In this document: piece by piece, positions 1 to 9,146 of the stretch
How the letters are laid out: every line of letters starts with the position of its first letter
Position numbering within the stretch: the stretch's first letter is position 1
Origin: Bryobacteraceae bacterium
Lineage (GTDB): Bacteria; Acidobacteriota; Terriglobia; Bryobacterales; Bryobacteraceae
Assembly: GCA_030041495.1 (NCBI GenBank)
Contig: JASHNT010000027.1
Coordinates: 1-39,962 of the forward strand
Reading direction: 5' to 3'
Length of the DNA stretch: 39,962 nt
The notes under the pieces: model-generated
The model's database searches: none
What the model was told of the DNA's origin: nothing
The model's input: the letters and a program-made list of their open reading frames with translations, nothing else
Program-made: the position numbers and the translations under genes

Positions 1-555
1 TACAAGTATTACGACATCCCCGAGACCGTCCGGAAAGCAGTAGCGCGCGCGTCCACCGTAGGTGTGGAATTTTTGACCATACATGGCTCCAGCAAAGGCA
101 TTCGGGAGGCAGTAAAGGGCCGATCCGGCAAACTAAAGCTATTTACTGTCACCGTGCTCACTAGCATGGACCGCGACGATATCGTCGAAATGGGGTACAC
201 CCAACACTCCGTGCAGGATCTCGTACTCTTCCGGGCAAAAAAAGCGCTCGAAGCCGGATGCGACGGCGTTATCGCATCCGGGGAAGAGGCGCTGGCAATC
301 AAGGACAAGATCTCCAACAAGCTACTCGTTGTGACCCCTGGGATCCGTCAGGACGGATCACCAGCGGACGACCAGAAGAGACGAGTCACTCCGGCACAGG
401 CAATTAAGGCCGGGGCGAACTACCTTGTGGTTGGCCGCCCAATTACGAAGCCAAACAGATATCCATCCCCACGCGATGCGGCCCTTGCAATTCTTAAAGA
501 AATGCAAACTGCCCTGGATGAGTTCAAGAGAAAAGACGAAATCAAGCAAGGGTAA
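1..555 (+). CDS. pyrF: Orotidine 5'-phosphate decarboxylase, C-terminal part (cut by left edge)
   Basis: The reading frame is open from base 1, so the start lies outside the window and 184 codons are visible. The protein decarboxylates OMP to UMP, the last step of de novo pyrimidine synthesis, in the cytoplasm. Visible family landmarks are KYYDIPETV near the start (the strand after the catalytic Lys/Asp cluster), the strand LFTVTVLTSM, the phosphate-binding loop VTPGIRQDG followed by DQKRRVTPAQA, and the closing VGRPITK motif. The catalytic DxK(xx)D segment would lie just upstream and cannot be checked. The C-terminus reads through to a TAA with no sign of damage. A weak inverted repeat without a T-tract follows at 576-598. 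Confidence 0.95.
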   Translation, partial: YKYYDIPETVRKAVARASTVGVEFLTIHGSSKGIREAVKGRSGKLKLFTVTVLTSMDRDDIVEMGYTQHSVQDLVLFRAKKALEAGCDGVIASGEEALAIKDKISNKLLVVTPGIRQDGSPADDQKRRVTPAQAIKAGANYLVVGRPITKPNRYPSPRDAALAILKEMQTALDEFKRKDEIKQG

Positions 556-724
556 GAGCATCGGCCGGCGGAGGAGTTAGGTGCATTTTGAGCCTAACAA
601 AATAAAACGAGATACACCCGGCCCTTCCAGAATCAAACCCTCGACTCGGGAAGCATTCGCATGAGCGGCCGCGTCTGGCGCCGTCCGGCGCGTGCCATAT
701 GCGTTTGGCTTCCCGGTCCGAGAA

Positions 725-904
725 ATGCAACCTTCTGAAGATTGCCCCGAGCGGGAACAGCTACGAGACCTTCACAGCAAGGTGATTGATGAATGGCTGG
801 ACGCGATCCAGGAAGGAAATCGAACTCGCGAGGGGGAATTAAAGTCGGCGATCGGCCTTGCGATGGATCAACTGCTGGAGCACCGAAGAAGGCACGGCTG
901 CTGA
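725..904 (+). CDS. Small conserved-looking protein ending in HRRRHGC
   Basis: A 59-residue, highly charged, probably all-helical protein: MQPSEDCPEREQLRDLHSK at the start and a tail of LLEHRRRHGC. It sits alone between pyrF and purL on the same strand. A GTG at 692 is an in-frame alternative start; ATG 725 is preferred because the sequence before it looks non-coding, although no good ribosome binding site is visible for either. The early Cys and terminal HGC resemble small Acidobacteria proteins I remember only as hypothetical. It is not PurS-like despite its place before purL. No function is assigned. Confidence 0.55.
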   Translation: MQPSEDCPEREQLRDLHSKVIDEWLDAIQEGNRTREGELKSAIGLAMDQLLEHRRRHGC

Positions 905-954
905 GCCCAGATTGATCGCATCCGGATTGCAGATCGACCTGGTTGGCCCTCTGC

Positions 955-960
955 TAAACT
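955..960 (+). promoter_or_regulatory. Possible extended -10 element ahead of purL
   Basis: TGCTAAACT at 952-960 gives an extended -10 (TG-N-TAAACT). It would start transcription near 967 and leave a leader of about 35 nt before purL. No convincing -35 was found. The same TGCTA context precedes the -10 candidates at 19507 and 21108. Confidence 0.3.
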
Positions 961-1002
961 GGGATTCTCCGCGATGCCAATCCCGCTTGCGAGGGCCGTT
1001 CT

Positions 1003-3219
1003 ATGAGCCAGCTCACCGATTCGGAACTCGCCAAGGCGCGCGCGATACTTGGCCGCGAACCCAATCAGACCGAAGAGGGCATCTTTACCGTCATGTGGAG
1101 CGAGCACTGCTCCTATAAAAGCTCGCGCCTCCATCTTAAAAAGCTCCCTACCAGAAGCCCGCGAGTGCTGGTCGGGCCGGGCGAAAACGCCGGAATCATC
1201 GACATCGGCAAGGATGCCGAGGGCCGCGGTTACGCGATCGCCTTCAAGATCGAATCGCACAACCACCCTAGCTTTATCGAGCCGTTTCAAGGCGCGGCTA
1301 CCGGAGTCGGCGGCATCCTGCGCGACATCTTCACGATGGGCGCCCGGCCCATCGCCGTGCTGGACGCCATCCGCTTCGGCCCGCTGACGGATCCCGCGAA
1401 TGGCGACCGCAACTGCCGCATTCTCGAAGGCGTGGTCGGCGGAATCGCGCACTACGGAAACTGCTTCGGCGTGCCGACCATCGGCGGCGAATGCGTCTTC
1501 GAGCCCTGTTACAACGGCAATCCTCTGGTGAACGTTTTCGCGCTCGGCGTGTTCCGTCACGACGAGATCTTCTTTGGCCGCGCGACCGGCATCGGTAACC
1601 CGGTGATCTACGTCGGCGCGAAGACCGGCCGCGACGGCATCCACGGAGCCTCCATGGCCTCGGCCGTGTTCACCGAGGAATCGAAGCAAAAGCGGCCGAA
1701 CGTGCAAGTCGGCGATCCGTTCATGGAAAAGCTGCTGCTCGAGGCGTGTCTCGAGGCCATGCACACCGGAGCCGTGGTCGGCATTCAGGATATGGGAGCG
1801 GCGGGGCTGACCTGCTCCACCTGCGAAATGGGCAGCCGCGCGGAGACCGGCATCGAAATCGACCTGAGCTTGGTGCCGCAGCGCGAAACCGGTATGACCC
1901 CTTACGAGATCATGCTGTCGGAATCGCAAGAGCGGATGCTGCTGGTAGCCGAGGCTGGCCGCGAAGCCGAAGTGTTTGCCGTATTCAAGAAGTGGGGTCT
2001 CGACGCCGTGACTATCGGTCGCGTCACGAGCGACGGCATACTGCGCGTGAAAGATCACGGCCAGGTAGTCGCGGAGATCCCCAACCGGCAGTTGGCGGAT
2101 GAGGCTCCGCTTTATGACCGGCCGCACAATACGGAGCCATTTAGAACGGCTCCTTTGGAACCTCCGGACATCCCAGTATCCAAGGACTTGACCGCGGATC
2201 TGCTGAAAATCCTAGGCTCGCAGGACGTCTGCTCCAAGCGCTGGATCTGGCAGCAATACGATCAATCCGTCCGAACCAATACTTTGGCCGGCCCCGGCGC
2301 CGATGCCGCGATCGTACGCATCAAGGAAACCGGAACCAGCGTGGCGATGGTGGTGGACGGCAACGCGCGCTACTGCTCGCTTTCGCCGCGCGAAGGCGCG
2401 AAATTGCTCGTCGCCGAATGCTGCCGCAATCTATCGACCGTGGGCGCGCTGCCCGTGGCCGCGACCAACAATCTCAACTTCGGCAATCCGGAACGGCCAG
2501 AGATCATGGCGCAGCTCGTCGAAGCCATCGAGGGCATTGCCGAAGCGTGCCGCTTCTTCGAGACGCCGATCACCGGCGGCAATGTCAGCCTCTATAACGA
2601 GACTCTGGGCGAATCCATCTGGCCCACTCCGGTGATGGGGATTGTTGGGCTGATGAAGACGGCTCCGCCGGTGACCATTCCGTTCAAAGAAGAAGGCCGA
2701 ACCGTGATGCTCTTGGGAGGTGCGGGGGGTACGGACGCCGCTCACTTTGGCGGGACGCAGTACGCCAAGGTCGTTCTAAACGACATGTGGGGACTGCCTC
2801 CGGCGCTCGACATGGACGAGGAAAAACGCGTACAAGCCGCCATTCGGGAGATCGTGGAGCATGAGCTGGTCCAATCCTCGCACGATGTCAGCGATGGCGG
2901 CATCGCCGCGGCTTTGGCGGAGTGCTCGATGGGCGGCATCGGCGCAGATATCAAGCTGCCCTCGGAGGTGCGGCCGGAATTTGCGTTGTTCAACGAAGCG
3001 CCGTCGCGTATTCTGATCTCCACGGACCAGCCGGACGCCGTAAAGAGGATCGCGCTTGATCACAACGTCGGCTGTGTCGAGATCGGCGTTACAATGAAGG
3101 GGCGGTTACGAATCGATCACCACTCGGCTACATGGGTGGATTCCCCCGTCGATCGGCTCCGCGAGGTTTGGGAGAACGCTCTAGAGGAGTTGCTGACACC
3201 GGCCTATGTGGGTTCCTAA
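1003..3219 (+). CDS. purL: Phosphoribosylformylglycinamidine synthase subunit PurL
   Basis: 738 residues, the size of the 'small' PurL that works with separate PurS and PurQ. It catalyses ATP-dependent amidation of FGAR to FGAM, step 4 of purine synthesis, using ammonia delivered from PurQ. Family landmarks are [11 protein letters not shown] near residue 31, the ATP/Mg segment KIESHNHPS near residue 82, [42 protein letters not shown] and [10 protein letters not shown] in the second half, and [15 protein letters not shown] near the C-terminus. ATG 1003 puts the N-terminus ([16 protein letters not shown]) where the family normally starts; its ribosome binding site is weak. purF follows with a 14-bp overlap of the longest frames. 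purS and purQ are not adjacent, unlike many purine operons. Confidence 0.97.
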   Translation: MSQLTDSELAKARAILGREPNQTEEGIFTVMWSEHCSYKSSRLHLKKLPTRSPRVLVGPGENAGIIDIGKDAEGRGYAIAFKIESHNHPSFIEPFQGAATGVGGILRDIFTMGARPIAVLDAIRFGPLTDPANGDRNCRILEGVVGGIAHYGNCFGVPTIGGECVFEPCYNGNPLVNVFALGVFRHDEIFFGRATGIGNPVIYVGAKTGRDGIHGASMASAVFTEESKQKRPNVQVGDPFMEKLLLEACLEAMHTGAVVGIQDMGAAGLTCSTCEMGSRAETGIEIDLSLVPQRETGMTPYEIMLSESQERMLLVAEAGREAEVFAVFKKWGLDAVTIGRVTSDGILRVKDHGQVVAEIPNRQLADEAPLYDRPHNTEPFRTAPLEPPDIPVSKDLTADLLKILGSQDVCSKRWIWQQYDQSVRTNTLAGPGADAAIVRIKETGTSVAMVVDGNARYCSLSPREGAKLLVAECCRNLSTVGALPVAATNNLNFGNPERPEIMAQLVEAIEGIAEACRFFETPITGGNVSLYNETLGESIWPTPVMGIVGLMKTAPPVTIPFKEEGRTVMLLGGAGGTDAAHFGGTQYAKVVLNDMWGLPPALDMDEEKRVQAAIREIVEHELVQSSHDVSDGGIAAALAECSMGGIGADIKLPSEVRPEFALFNEAPSRILISTDQPDAVKRIALDHNVGCVEIGVTMKGRLRIDHHSATWVDSPVDRLREVWENALEELLTPAYVGS

Positions 3220-4687
3220 AGTGTTGGTTCCTAAGATGTCGAATCCTGAGACGGCGGATACCGAAGACTTACCTTTCGACAAATTCAGGGAGGAGTGCGG
3301 CGTATTCGCCGTATGTGGTCACCCGGAGGCAGCCAAGCTCACGTATCTGGGGCTGTACGCCCTCCAGCATCGCGGCCAGGAGAGCGCCGGCATCGCCTCG
3401 AGCGACGGCCGCAAGATCCACACCTATCGCGCCATGGGCCGCGTGGCAGATATTTTCACGCCCGAGGTTCTGCGAGGCTTGCCCGGCGAACTGGCCATCG
3501 GCCACACTCGCTACTCGACCGCCGGCGACACCGTGCTGCTCAACGCGCAGCCGTTTTCGGTGGCCTGCAACAAGGGCCGCATTGCAGTGGCGCACAACGG
3601 CAACATCACCAATGCGGTCGAGCTGCGGCGCGAGCTGGAGCGCGAAGGCTCGATTTTCCAAGCCTCCAGCGATTCCGAAGTGATTCTGCATCTGGTCGCC
3701 CGCTCGCGCGAGCGCACGCTCGCCGGGGCTCTGCGTGAAGCCTTGCTGCAACTCGAAGGCGCGTTTTCGCTGGTGTTTCTAGCCGAGGACCGGATCCTGG
3801 TGGCTCGCGACCCGCACGGCTTCCGGCCGCTGGCTCTGGGGCAGATGGAGTTGAGCGGCGGCTACACCTGCTACGCCTTTGCCTCGGAGACCTGCGCCTT
3901 CGACCTGGTGGGAGCGGCGTATCTCGGCGAAGTCGAGCCGGGCGAGATGGTGATTGTCGGGCCCGAGGGGATGACGCGCGAGCGCTACGCTCCCATCCGC
4001 GATCACGCGCATTGCGTCTTCGAGCACGTGTATTTCTCGCGCCCGGATTCGATCGTCTTCGGCAAGCCGGTGCAGGAATCGCGCGAAATGCTGGGCCGTC
4101 TGCTCGCCCGTGAACATCCGGTGGATGCGGATATCGTGGTTCCGGTGCCGGACTCAGGCACGGCCGCGGCCATCGGGTATGCCTCTGAAGCGGGCATCCC
4201 GTTCCGCCAGGCTCTGATCCGCAATCATTACGTGGGCCGCACGTTCATTGAGCCGTCGCAGGCGATTCGCGACTTCGGGGTGAAGCTGAAGCTAAACCCG
4301 ATTCGCCATCTGCTGGAAGGCCGACGAGTGATCCTGGTGGACGATTCCATCGTGCGCGGGACTACTTCGCGCAAGATCGTGCGCATGGTACGAAATGCCG
4401 GAGCTCGCGAAGTGCATCTGCGCATCGCCGGACCCCCGACCATTTCCCCTTGCTTCTACGGCGTAGATACTCCGGTTCCCGCGGAGCTGATCGCGGCCAA
4501 TCATTCCGTCGAAGAAATCCGCCGCTTCGTCGAGGCAGATTCGGTGGCGTATCTCTCGCTAGCCGGCCTGCGCGAAGCCGTTTCCGATTACAGCCACGAT
4601 TACTGCTACGCCTGCTACACCGGCAACTACCCGACCGAATTGGTCAACATCGAAGAACTGATGGCCGCCAGAGACCGGCGAGGGTAA
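3206..4687 (+). CDS. purF: Amidophosphoribosyltransferase PurF
   Basis: 493 residues from ATG 3206; ATG 3236 and GTG 3221 are in-frame alternatives. The enzyme transfers glutamine-derived ammonia to PRPP, the committed step of purine synthesis. A class II glutaminase domain comes first: EEC-GVFAV supplies the N-terminal nucleophile Cys after removal of a 20-30 residue propeptide, then [14 protein letters not shown] and AHNGNITN. The phosphoribosyltransferase domain carries the PRPP loop [16 protein letters not shown]. Cysteines in [16 protein letters not shown] and [11 protein letters not shown] match the 4Fe-4S ligands of the Bacillus subtilis type, so an oxygen-sensitive cluster is expected. 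It probably shares the purL transcript. GAGGAG at 3184-3189 is rather far from 3206, and the start lies in a 15-bp tandem duplication, so the start is uncertain. Confidence 0.96.
   Translation: MWVPKVLVPKMSNPETADTEDLPFDKFREECGVFAVCGHPEAAKLTYLGLYALQHRGQESAGIASSDGRKIHTYRAMGRVADIFTPEVLRGLPGELAIGHTRYSTAGDTVLLNAQPFSVACNKGRIAVAHNGNITNAVELRRELEREGSIFQASSDSEVILHLVARSRERTLAGALREALLQLEGAFSLVFLAEDRILVARDPHGFRPLALGQMELSGGYTCYAFASETCAFDLVGAAYLGEVEPGEMVIVGPEGMTRERYAPIRDHAHCVFEHVYFSRPDSIVFGKPVQESREMLGRLLAREHPVDADIVVPVPDSGTAAAIGYASEAGIPFRQALIRNHYVGRTFIEPSQAIRDFGVKLKLNPIRHLLEGRRVILVDDSIVRGTTSRKIVRMVRNAGAREVHLRIAGPPTISPCFYGVDTPVPAELIAANHSVEEIRRFVEADSVAYLSLAGLREAVSDYSHDYCYACYTGNYPTELVNIEELMAARDRRG
3208..3235 (+). 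repeat. 15-bp-period imperfect tandem duplication at the purL stop / purF start
   Basis: Two copies of GTG-(TT)-GGTTCCTAA lie end to end, 3208-3220 and 3221-3235. The first copy contains the purL stop codon TAA (3217-3219). The second puts another GGTTCCTAA just before ATG 3236. In the purF frame the repeat reads VPK-VLVPK, so it adds five residues to the propeptide without changing the frame. Confidence 0.6.
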
Positions 4688-4694
4688 GTCAAGA

Positions 4695-4719
4695 TTAGCC
4701 GCGAATGAATGCGAATAAA
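4695..4719. repeat. GCGAATGAATGCGAATAAA-type intergenic phrase
   Basis: TTAGCCGCGAATGAATGCGAATAAA follows the purF stop, with an internal ~10-bp near-repeat (GCGAATGAAT / GCGAATAAAC). From memory, close variants of this phrase recur in intergenic DNA of Acidobacteria and Planctomycetes, but I cannot search for them. It occurs only once in this window. Confidence 0.35.
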
Positions 4720-4880
4720 CCTCTAACCCAGTTCGACCGCGAGGAGCTCTGGATGCCGCCAACGTCGCCTTCGCGACCTTACGGAGCGATCCAGGTGCAT
4801 GGGACGAAGAGCTGACCGAGCGCGCATTGTGGGATGCGACGCTCGTCCGACAGACTTTAGCCAAAAACGAACACTCGTGA
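4719..4880 (+). pseudogene. Remnant: C-terminus of an antitoxin-like protein
   Basis: The 4688-5034 gap has no full gene. One frame is open from 4719 (after TAA at 4716) to a TGA at 4878 and reads ALDAANVAFATLRSDPGAW, EELTERALWDATL and a short charged tail. That 'AN-A..-LR-DP.AW.EEL.ERA.WD.TL' pattern resembles the C-terminus of small antitoxin-type proteins. It has no ATG/GTG start, no ribosome binding site and no toxin gene beside it. I read it as the tail of a deleted gene. The family match is by eye from memory and not certain. The rest of the gap holds only a small hairpin at 4971-4985. Confidence 0.35.
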
Positions 4881-4970
4881 TATTGTTTTATTAGGGTCAC
4901 TGCTGTGAAGCACAGAACTTCGCTAAATTTGTTGGTTACCCAGTTTCGTCATTGAAGGTGAACTCCCTAG

Positions 4971-4985
4971 GGCCCGTTCCGGGCC
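4971..4985 (-). terminator. Small hairpin downstream of lysS
   Basis: GGCCCG-TTC-CGGGCC forms a perfect 6-bp GC stem with a 3-nt loop, about 50 nt past the lysS stop on the minus strand. No T-tract follows, so it would be a poor intrinsic terminator. It may only be an RNA 3'-end stabiliser. Confidence 0.25.
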
Positions 4986-5034
4986 AGTGCCAGAGGTGCC
5001 GTCCGACCTCGGCTGGATGGGCAGGTAAAGCACC

Positions 5035-6456
<1,422 letters not shown>

Positions 6457-6462
6457 TTATTC

Positions 6463-6468
6463 AGAGTA
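6463..6468 (-). promoter_or_regulatory. -10-like element directly before lysS (leaderless type)
   Basis: TACTCT on the minus strand ends 6 nt before the lysS ATG, which has no ribosome binding site. The same geometry occurs at 12846, 18150 and 21108. It is a weak match to TATAAT on its own; support comes from the recurrence. Confidence 0.3.
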
Positions 6469-6480
6469 GCGAGAAGCCGG

Positions 6481-7062
6481 CTAACGGCGCACGATCACTT
6501 CGCGCAGGTGATCGCGCGTCAGGAAGAACTTGACGGATTCAAAATCCTGAAACAGGCGCTCCAGGCTGCGGTTGTTGAAGAACTGCGCGGGCTGGCGGCG
6601 TCCGCGCGCGCTGAGCTGGATGGTGCGGTGATCGTGAATGCGGAAGGAGTAGCTGGGCACGGTTTCAGAACGCTCCTCGGAATGAAACAATGCCAGCAGG
6701 CAGGAGCCGGGACGCAGCATGCCCCGCAACTTTTGAACCACCACGGTTAGCAGAGGCGGCGCGAGGTATTCAAGCACGTCCCAGACCAGGGCGCCGTCAA
6801 AACTGCCTTCCGGAAAGTCGAGTGCCGTCCGCAAAAAGGCTTCCACCGCGCGAGGATTGGTCTGGTTCTCGTAAAAATCACCCTGTCCGAAGCACTGGTC
6901 GAGCTGGCGAAGAAAATCGTCGGCGTAGAGCCGGTGCCCGAAATTGGTGATGAAGCTGACCGTGCCCTGATTGACGCCGGCCAGATCCAGGATCGCCATA
7001 CCGGGGCGCTCCTGGAGTGTAGAGCAGAACTGGTCGAGGCCGTTGCTGTTGCGTGTCTCCAA
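6481..7062 (-). CDS. Class I SAM-dependent methyltransferase-like protein
   Basis: 193 residues. The fold is suggested by MAILDLAGVNQGTVSFI (motif I-like strand and loop, residues ~22-38), GHRLYADDFL (acidic end of strand 2), FDGALVWDVLEYL (motif IV, equivalent to D-x-L-xx-LEH) and LLALFHSE after a 'RGMLRPGSCLL' turn. The canonical GxGxG loop is degraded to LAGVNQG, as in some divergent members. The substrate is unknown. The frame begins at a TTG (7062) 43 nt after the bactofilin stop; a stop codon just upstream rules out a longer start, and ATG at residue 22 is the only clear alternative. It is probably co-transcribed with the bactofilin and perhaps lysS. Confidence 0.75.
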   Translation of the reverse strand: METRNSNGLDQFCSTLQERPGMAILDLAGVNQGTVSFITNFGHRLYADDFLRQLDQCFGQGDFYENQTNPRAVEAFLRTALDFPEGSFDGALVWDVLEYLAPPLLTVVVQKLRGMLRPGSCLLALFHSEERSETVPSYSFRIHDHRTIQLSARGRRQPAQFFNNRSLERLFQDFESVKFFLTRDHLREVIVRR

Positions 7063-7105
7063 TGCGCGCCGCTGCTACTCCTGTAAAACGAAAGTTTCGG
7101 GCCGG

Positions 7106-7690
7106 TTAATGTTTCTTGTCGCCGGCCGTGGCGGCTACCGCGGGCGCAGAAGCCGGCGCCGCATTGGACGAAGGAGTAGAGGCAACCGCCGCAGGCTTGG
7201 GCGCAGGCGCGGCGGAAGGGCGCGCGGCATCGGCCCGGGTAATATCGATATTTCCCTTGAAGTACGCGCCGTCTTCGATGACGATGCGCGCCGTCTTGAT
7301 GTCGCCCACAAGTTTCGCGTCCTTGCGGATGTCGATCTTGTCGGTGGTTTCCACGTCTCCATGAATCGTGCCGAGAACCACCAGCTCACGAGCCTTCACG
7401 CTGGCGCGCACTTTGCCGTTGGGGCCAATGGTGAGACGGTGCTCCTGCAATTCGACGGTGCCCTCCACTTCGCCGTCGATGGTGAGGTCCTCGCGGCTAA
7501 AAATCTGGCCCTTGACGATGACGGATTTGCCGAGGACCGCAGTGCGAGGAGATTCGTGATGCGAGTCGCTTGCGCGGCCCGGAAGCGTGGACATAGGGAT
7601 TCCCTCCTTGGCAAGCTCAGACGGAGCGGGCGGACCGGACGTAGGTCTTACGAATAATTCTTCTTCTTTGCGGCGGTTCCACACAGACAT
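7106..7690 (-). CDS. Bactofilin (polymer-forming cytoskeletal protein)
   Basis: 194 residues. The central beta-helix domain (about 48-145) shows the repeating short-strand pattern of bactofilins: LGKSVIVKGQIFSREDLTIDG, VEGTVEL, NGKVRASVKARELVVLG, IHGDVETTDKIDIRKDAKL, VGDIKTARIVIEDGAYFKG. Flanking tails are disordered, the C-terminal one Ala/Pro-rich. Bactofilins self-assemble without nucleotide into filaments that scaffold envelope enzymes and cell shape. A strong AAGGAGG lies 7 nt before ATG 7690. A second in-frame Met at residue 33 (MSTLPGRAS) would be a shorter isoform. The methyltransferase follows in the same direction. Confidence 0.92.
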   Translation of the reverse strand: MSVWNRRKEEELFVRPTSGPPAPSELAKEGIPMSTLPGRASDSHHESPRTAVLGKSVIVKGQIFSREDLTIDGEVEGTVELQEHRLTIGPNGKVRASVKARELVVLGTIHGDVETTDKIDIRKDAKLVGDIKTARIVIEDGAYFKGNIDITRADAARPSAAPAPKPAAVASTPSSNAAPASAPAVAATAGDKKH

Positions 7691-7774
7691 CGGAGCGCCT
7701 CCTTAAGGATAATTGCCGAACTTTACTATCCTACTATGGTTTCTTTGGAGGGATCGTCCAGCGGCGATCCGCGC

Positions 7775-8223
7775 TTAGGAGACCAACTCCACATCCTGGA
7801 GAAAGCGAAGGCGCGAGTCGAACGCCAGAAATCGAGCCTTGTAACGCCGCGCGATGGCAAGCAAGTCCAAGCCCGTGGCCTGTTGGTGGCCCCGCGCCTC
7901 GGCGAAGGTGGACGCCGCGCCGGCGGGCGAGGGAAGTCTTTCCAGGTAGGCGAGGGAAGTCTTTCCAGGTACAGGTGCAGCGGGTCCCGCACCATTTCAG
8001 CCAACAGGGCGGCAGCCGCCGATGGCGCCACCGCGGCGGGTACGGCGGCTGGGTTCGAGGAAAGCCGGATGAATCCCAACTGGGTGAGGGCGCAGGTCGA
8101 CCAACGCTGCTCCGCGACTTGCAACCGCCTGGGTGCGGCCGCGTGGAATTGATGGCTGGGCCACGCTAGCGCAAGCAGAACGTTGGTATCAAGCAATAGC
8201 GTCTCAGAACGGTTCTTCATCAC
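7775..8223 (-). pseudogene. VapC-type PIN-domain toxin, frame broken by a 23-bp tandem duplication
   Basis: The N-terminus LLLDTNVLLALAWPSH is a PIN-domain start with its first catalytic Asp. After ERLPSP the live frame turns into Arg/Pro-rich nonsense and runs on to 7726. Exactly at that point a 23-bp unit is duplicated in tandem (7926-7948 and 7949-7971). Removing one copy restores a 140-residue protein whose tail reads GHQQATGLDLLAIARRY and FLAFDSRL, ending at TAA 7775-7777. That is the normal VapC C-terminus, except that the usual 'TDxxLLA' Asp is Gly (ATGLDLLA). VapC enzymes are tRNA/rRNA endonucleases; this copy should be inactive. It overlaps the upstream antitoxin-like gene, as in vapBC operons. 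Confidence 0.8.
7926..7971. repeat. 23-bp perfect tandem duplication inside vapC
   Basis: Two identical 23-bp units sit end to end (7926-7948, 7949-7971), each beginning GGCGAGGGAAG and ending CCAGGTA on the plus strand. Since 23 is not a multiple of 3, the extra copy shifts the toxin reading frame. Deleting either copy gives an open frame of exactly 141 codons from ATG 8220 to TAA 7775. Confidence 0.95.
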
Positions 8224-8440
8224 TCAACCGCTGAATGCGGGAAGCCGGGAATGATCGGCGAACCGGTAGGGACATCGAAGACTGGAAAGCGGCGGCCCCG
8301 CTTCCGCCGCGGCGGGCTGATGCTCTGAGTGCGGTCCGGGCAAGATCGGACAGCACCTTTCCTAGACGCTCGCCGGACACCCGAGATAGGTGCATGGCGG
8401 CTTCGTAGATGTCTTGATCCAAGGTGACGGTCGCGCGCAC
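8204..8440 (-). CDS. VapB-like antitoxin with a frame-swapped middle
   Basis: 78 residues from GTG 8440. The N-terminal ~40 residues (MRATVTLDQDIYEAAMHL, GERLGKVLSDLARTALR) look like the ribbon-helix-helix DNA-binding part of a VapB. The expected toxin-binding tail is 'FPVFDVP.GSPIIPASRIQRL.DEE'. Here RFPVFDVPTGSPIIP is in the neighbouring frame, while PASRIQRLSDEEPF is back in the original frame. This implies two compensating indels, one near 8290-8325 and one at the GGG run 8247-8249 (an extra base). The encoded middle is therefore scrambled. The stop overlaps the vapC start. DNA binding may survive, but toxin neutralisation probably does not. Confidence 0.65.
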   Translation of the reverse strand: MRATVTLDQDIYEAAMHLSRVSGERLGKVLSDLARTALRASARRGGSGAAAFQSSMSLPVRRSFPASRIQRLSDEEPF

Positions 8441-8447
8441 GTTTCAA

Positions 8448-8466
8448 GTGATACGGTGATACGGTG
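8448..8466. repeat. Tandem GTGATACG repeat between divergent starts
   Basis: GTGATACG occurs twice in direct tandem (8448-8455, 8456-8463) and a partial third copy (GTGATG) starts at 8464 and forms the GNAT start codons. It fills the ~26 bp between the vapB-like GTG and the divergent GNAT gene. It could be an operator or a slippage product. Confidence 0.6.
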
Positions 8467-9117
8467 ATGTCAACCCAAGGCGCGCGAAGGCCGGAAAGAA
8501 CAGTATTGCAAGGACGGTTGGTCAGACTCGAGCCTCTCGATCCCGCCAGACACGCCGCAGAGCTATACGAAACCACGCATACGCAGGAGCGGGAGATCAC
8601 CTGGCGGTACCTGTCCGACGGACCGTTCGAGAGCGCCGCGGATTTCCGAGCGAATCTGGAAAAGAAAGCCTCCTCAGAAGACCCGCTGTACTTCGCGATC
8701 GTGGACCGCGCAACCGGGAAGGCCGCCGGGTACGCCGCGTATATGCGAATCGACGTGCGGAATGGCGTGATGGAGGTCGGAAGTATATTGTTCGTCCCGG
8801 CCTTCCGACGCACCGCGGGCGCCACTGAGGCGATGTACCTGATGGCACGCCACGCCTTCGAAGACCTGGGCTACCGCAGGTACGAATGGAAGTGCAACGC
8901 TCTGCACGAAGGCTCGCGGCGAGCCGCGCTACGGCTGGGGTTCGCGTTTGAGGGCGTTTTCCGCCAACACATGATCGTGAAGGGCCGCAATCGAGATACA
9001 GCTTGGTTCGCGATGCTCGACGGAGAATGGCCGGATCGCAAGGCGAACTTCGAGAGATGGCTCGATCCCGGCAACTTTGACCGCGACGGGCGGCAAAAGA
9101 CGCCCTTGCGCCGGTAA
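8467..9117 (+). CDS. GNAT-family N-acetyltransferase (RimJ/RimL-like)
   Basis: 216 residues from ATG 8467; an adjacent GTG 8464 adds one residue. GNAT enzymes move acetyl from acetyl-CoA to amines. Visible features are the N-terminal strand VRLEPLDPARHAAELYE, the central beta strands YFAIVDRATGKAAGYAAYMR and MEVGSILFVPAFR leading into RTAGATEAMYLMARHAFE (the acetyl-CoA-binding helix region; the Q/RxxGxG/A loop is RRTAGA), and KCNALHEGSRRAALRLGFAFEG, typical of the RimL-like group that modifies N-terminal amines or small molecules. It is divergent from the toxin-antitoxin remnant. The substrate is unknown. Confidence 0.88.
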   Translation: MSTQGARRPERTVLQGRLVRLEPLDPARHAAELYETTHTQEREITWRYLSDGPFESAADFRANLEKKASSEDPLYFAIVDRATGKAAGYAAYMRIDVRNGVMEVGSILFVPAFRRTAGATEAMYLMARHAFEDLGYRRYEWKCNALHEGSRRAALRLGFAFEGVFRQHMIVKGRNRDTAWFAMLDGEWPDRKANFERWLDPGNFDRDGRQKTPLRR

Positions 9118-9146
9118 CGCCAAGGGCGGATTATGTGAGGTGCACT

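Noticed and set aside
576-598. Inverted repeat GTTAGG...CCTAAC after pyrF as a terminator
   Set aside because: Only a 6-bp AT-containing stem with an 11-nt loop and no T-tract on the plus strand.
610-655. tRNA-like T-arm on the minus strand (GGGTTTGATTC)
   Set aside because: No acceptor stem, anticodon arm or D-arm can be folded around it.
868-2127. 419-residue frame on the minus strand opposite purL
   Set aside because: It lies wholly antisense to a strongly conserved PurL, has a His/Arg/Ala/Asp-rich composition typical of GC-rich shadow frames, and no recognisable motif.
8220-8825. 201-residue minus-strand frame crossing the GNAT gene and vapB
   Set aside because: Most of it is antisense to the GNAT gene. 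Only its last ~28 residues matter, because they carry the displaced antitoxin tail described under vapB.
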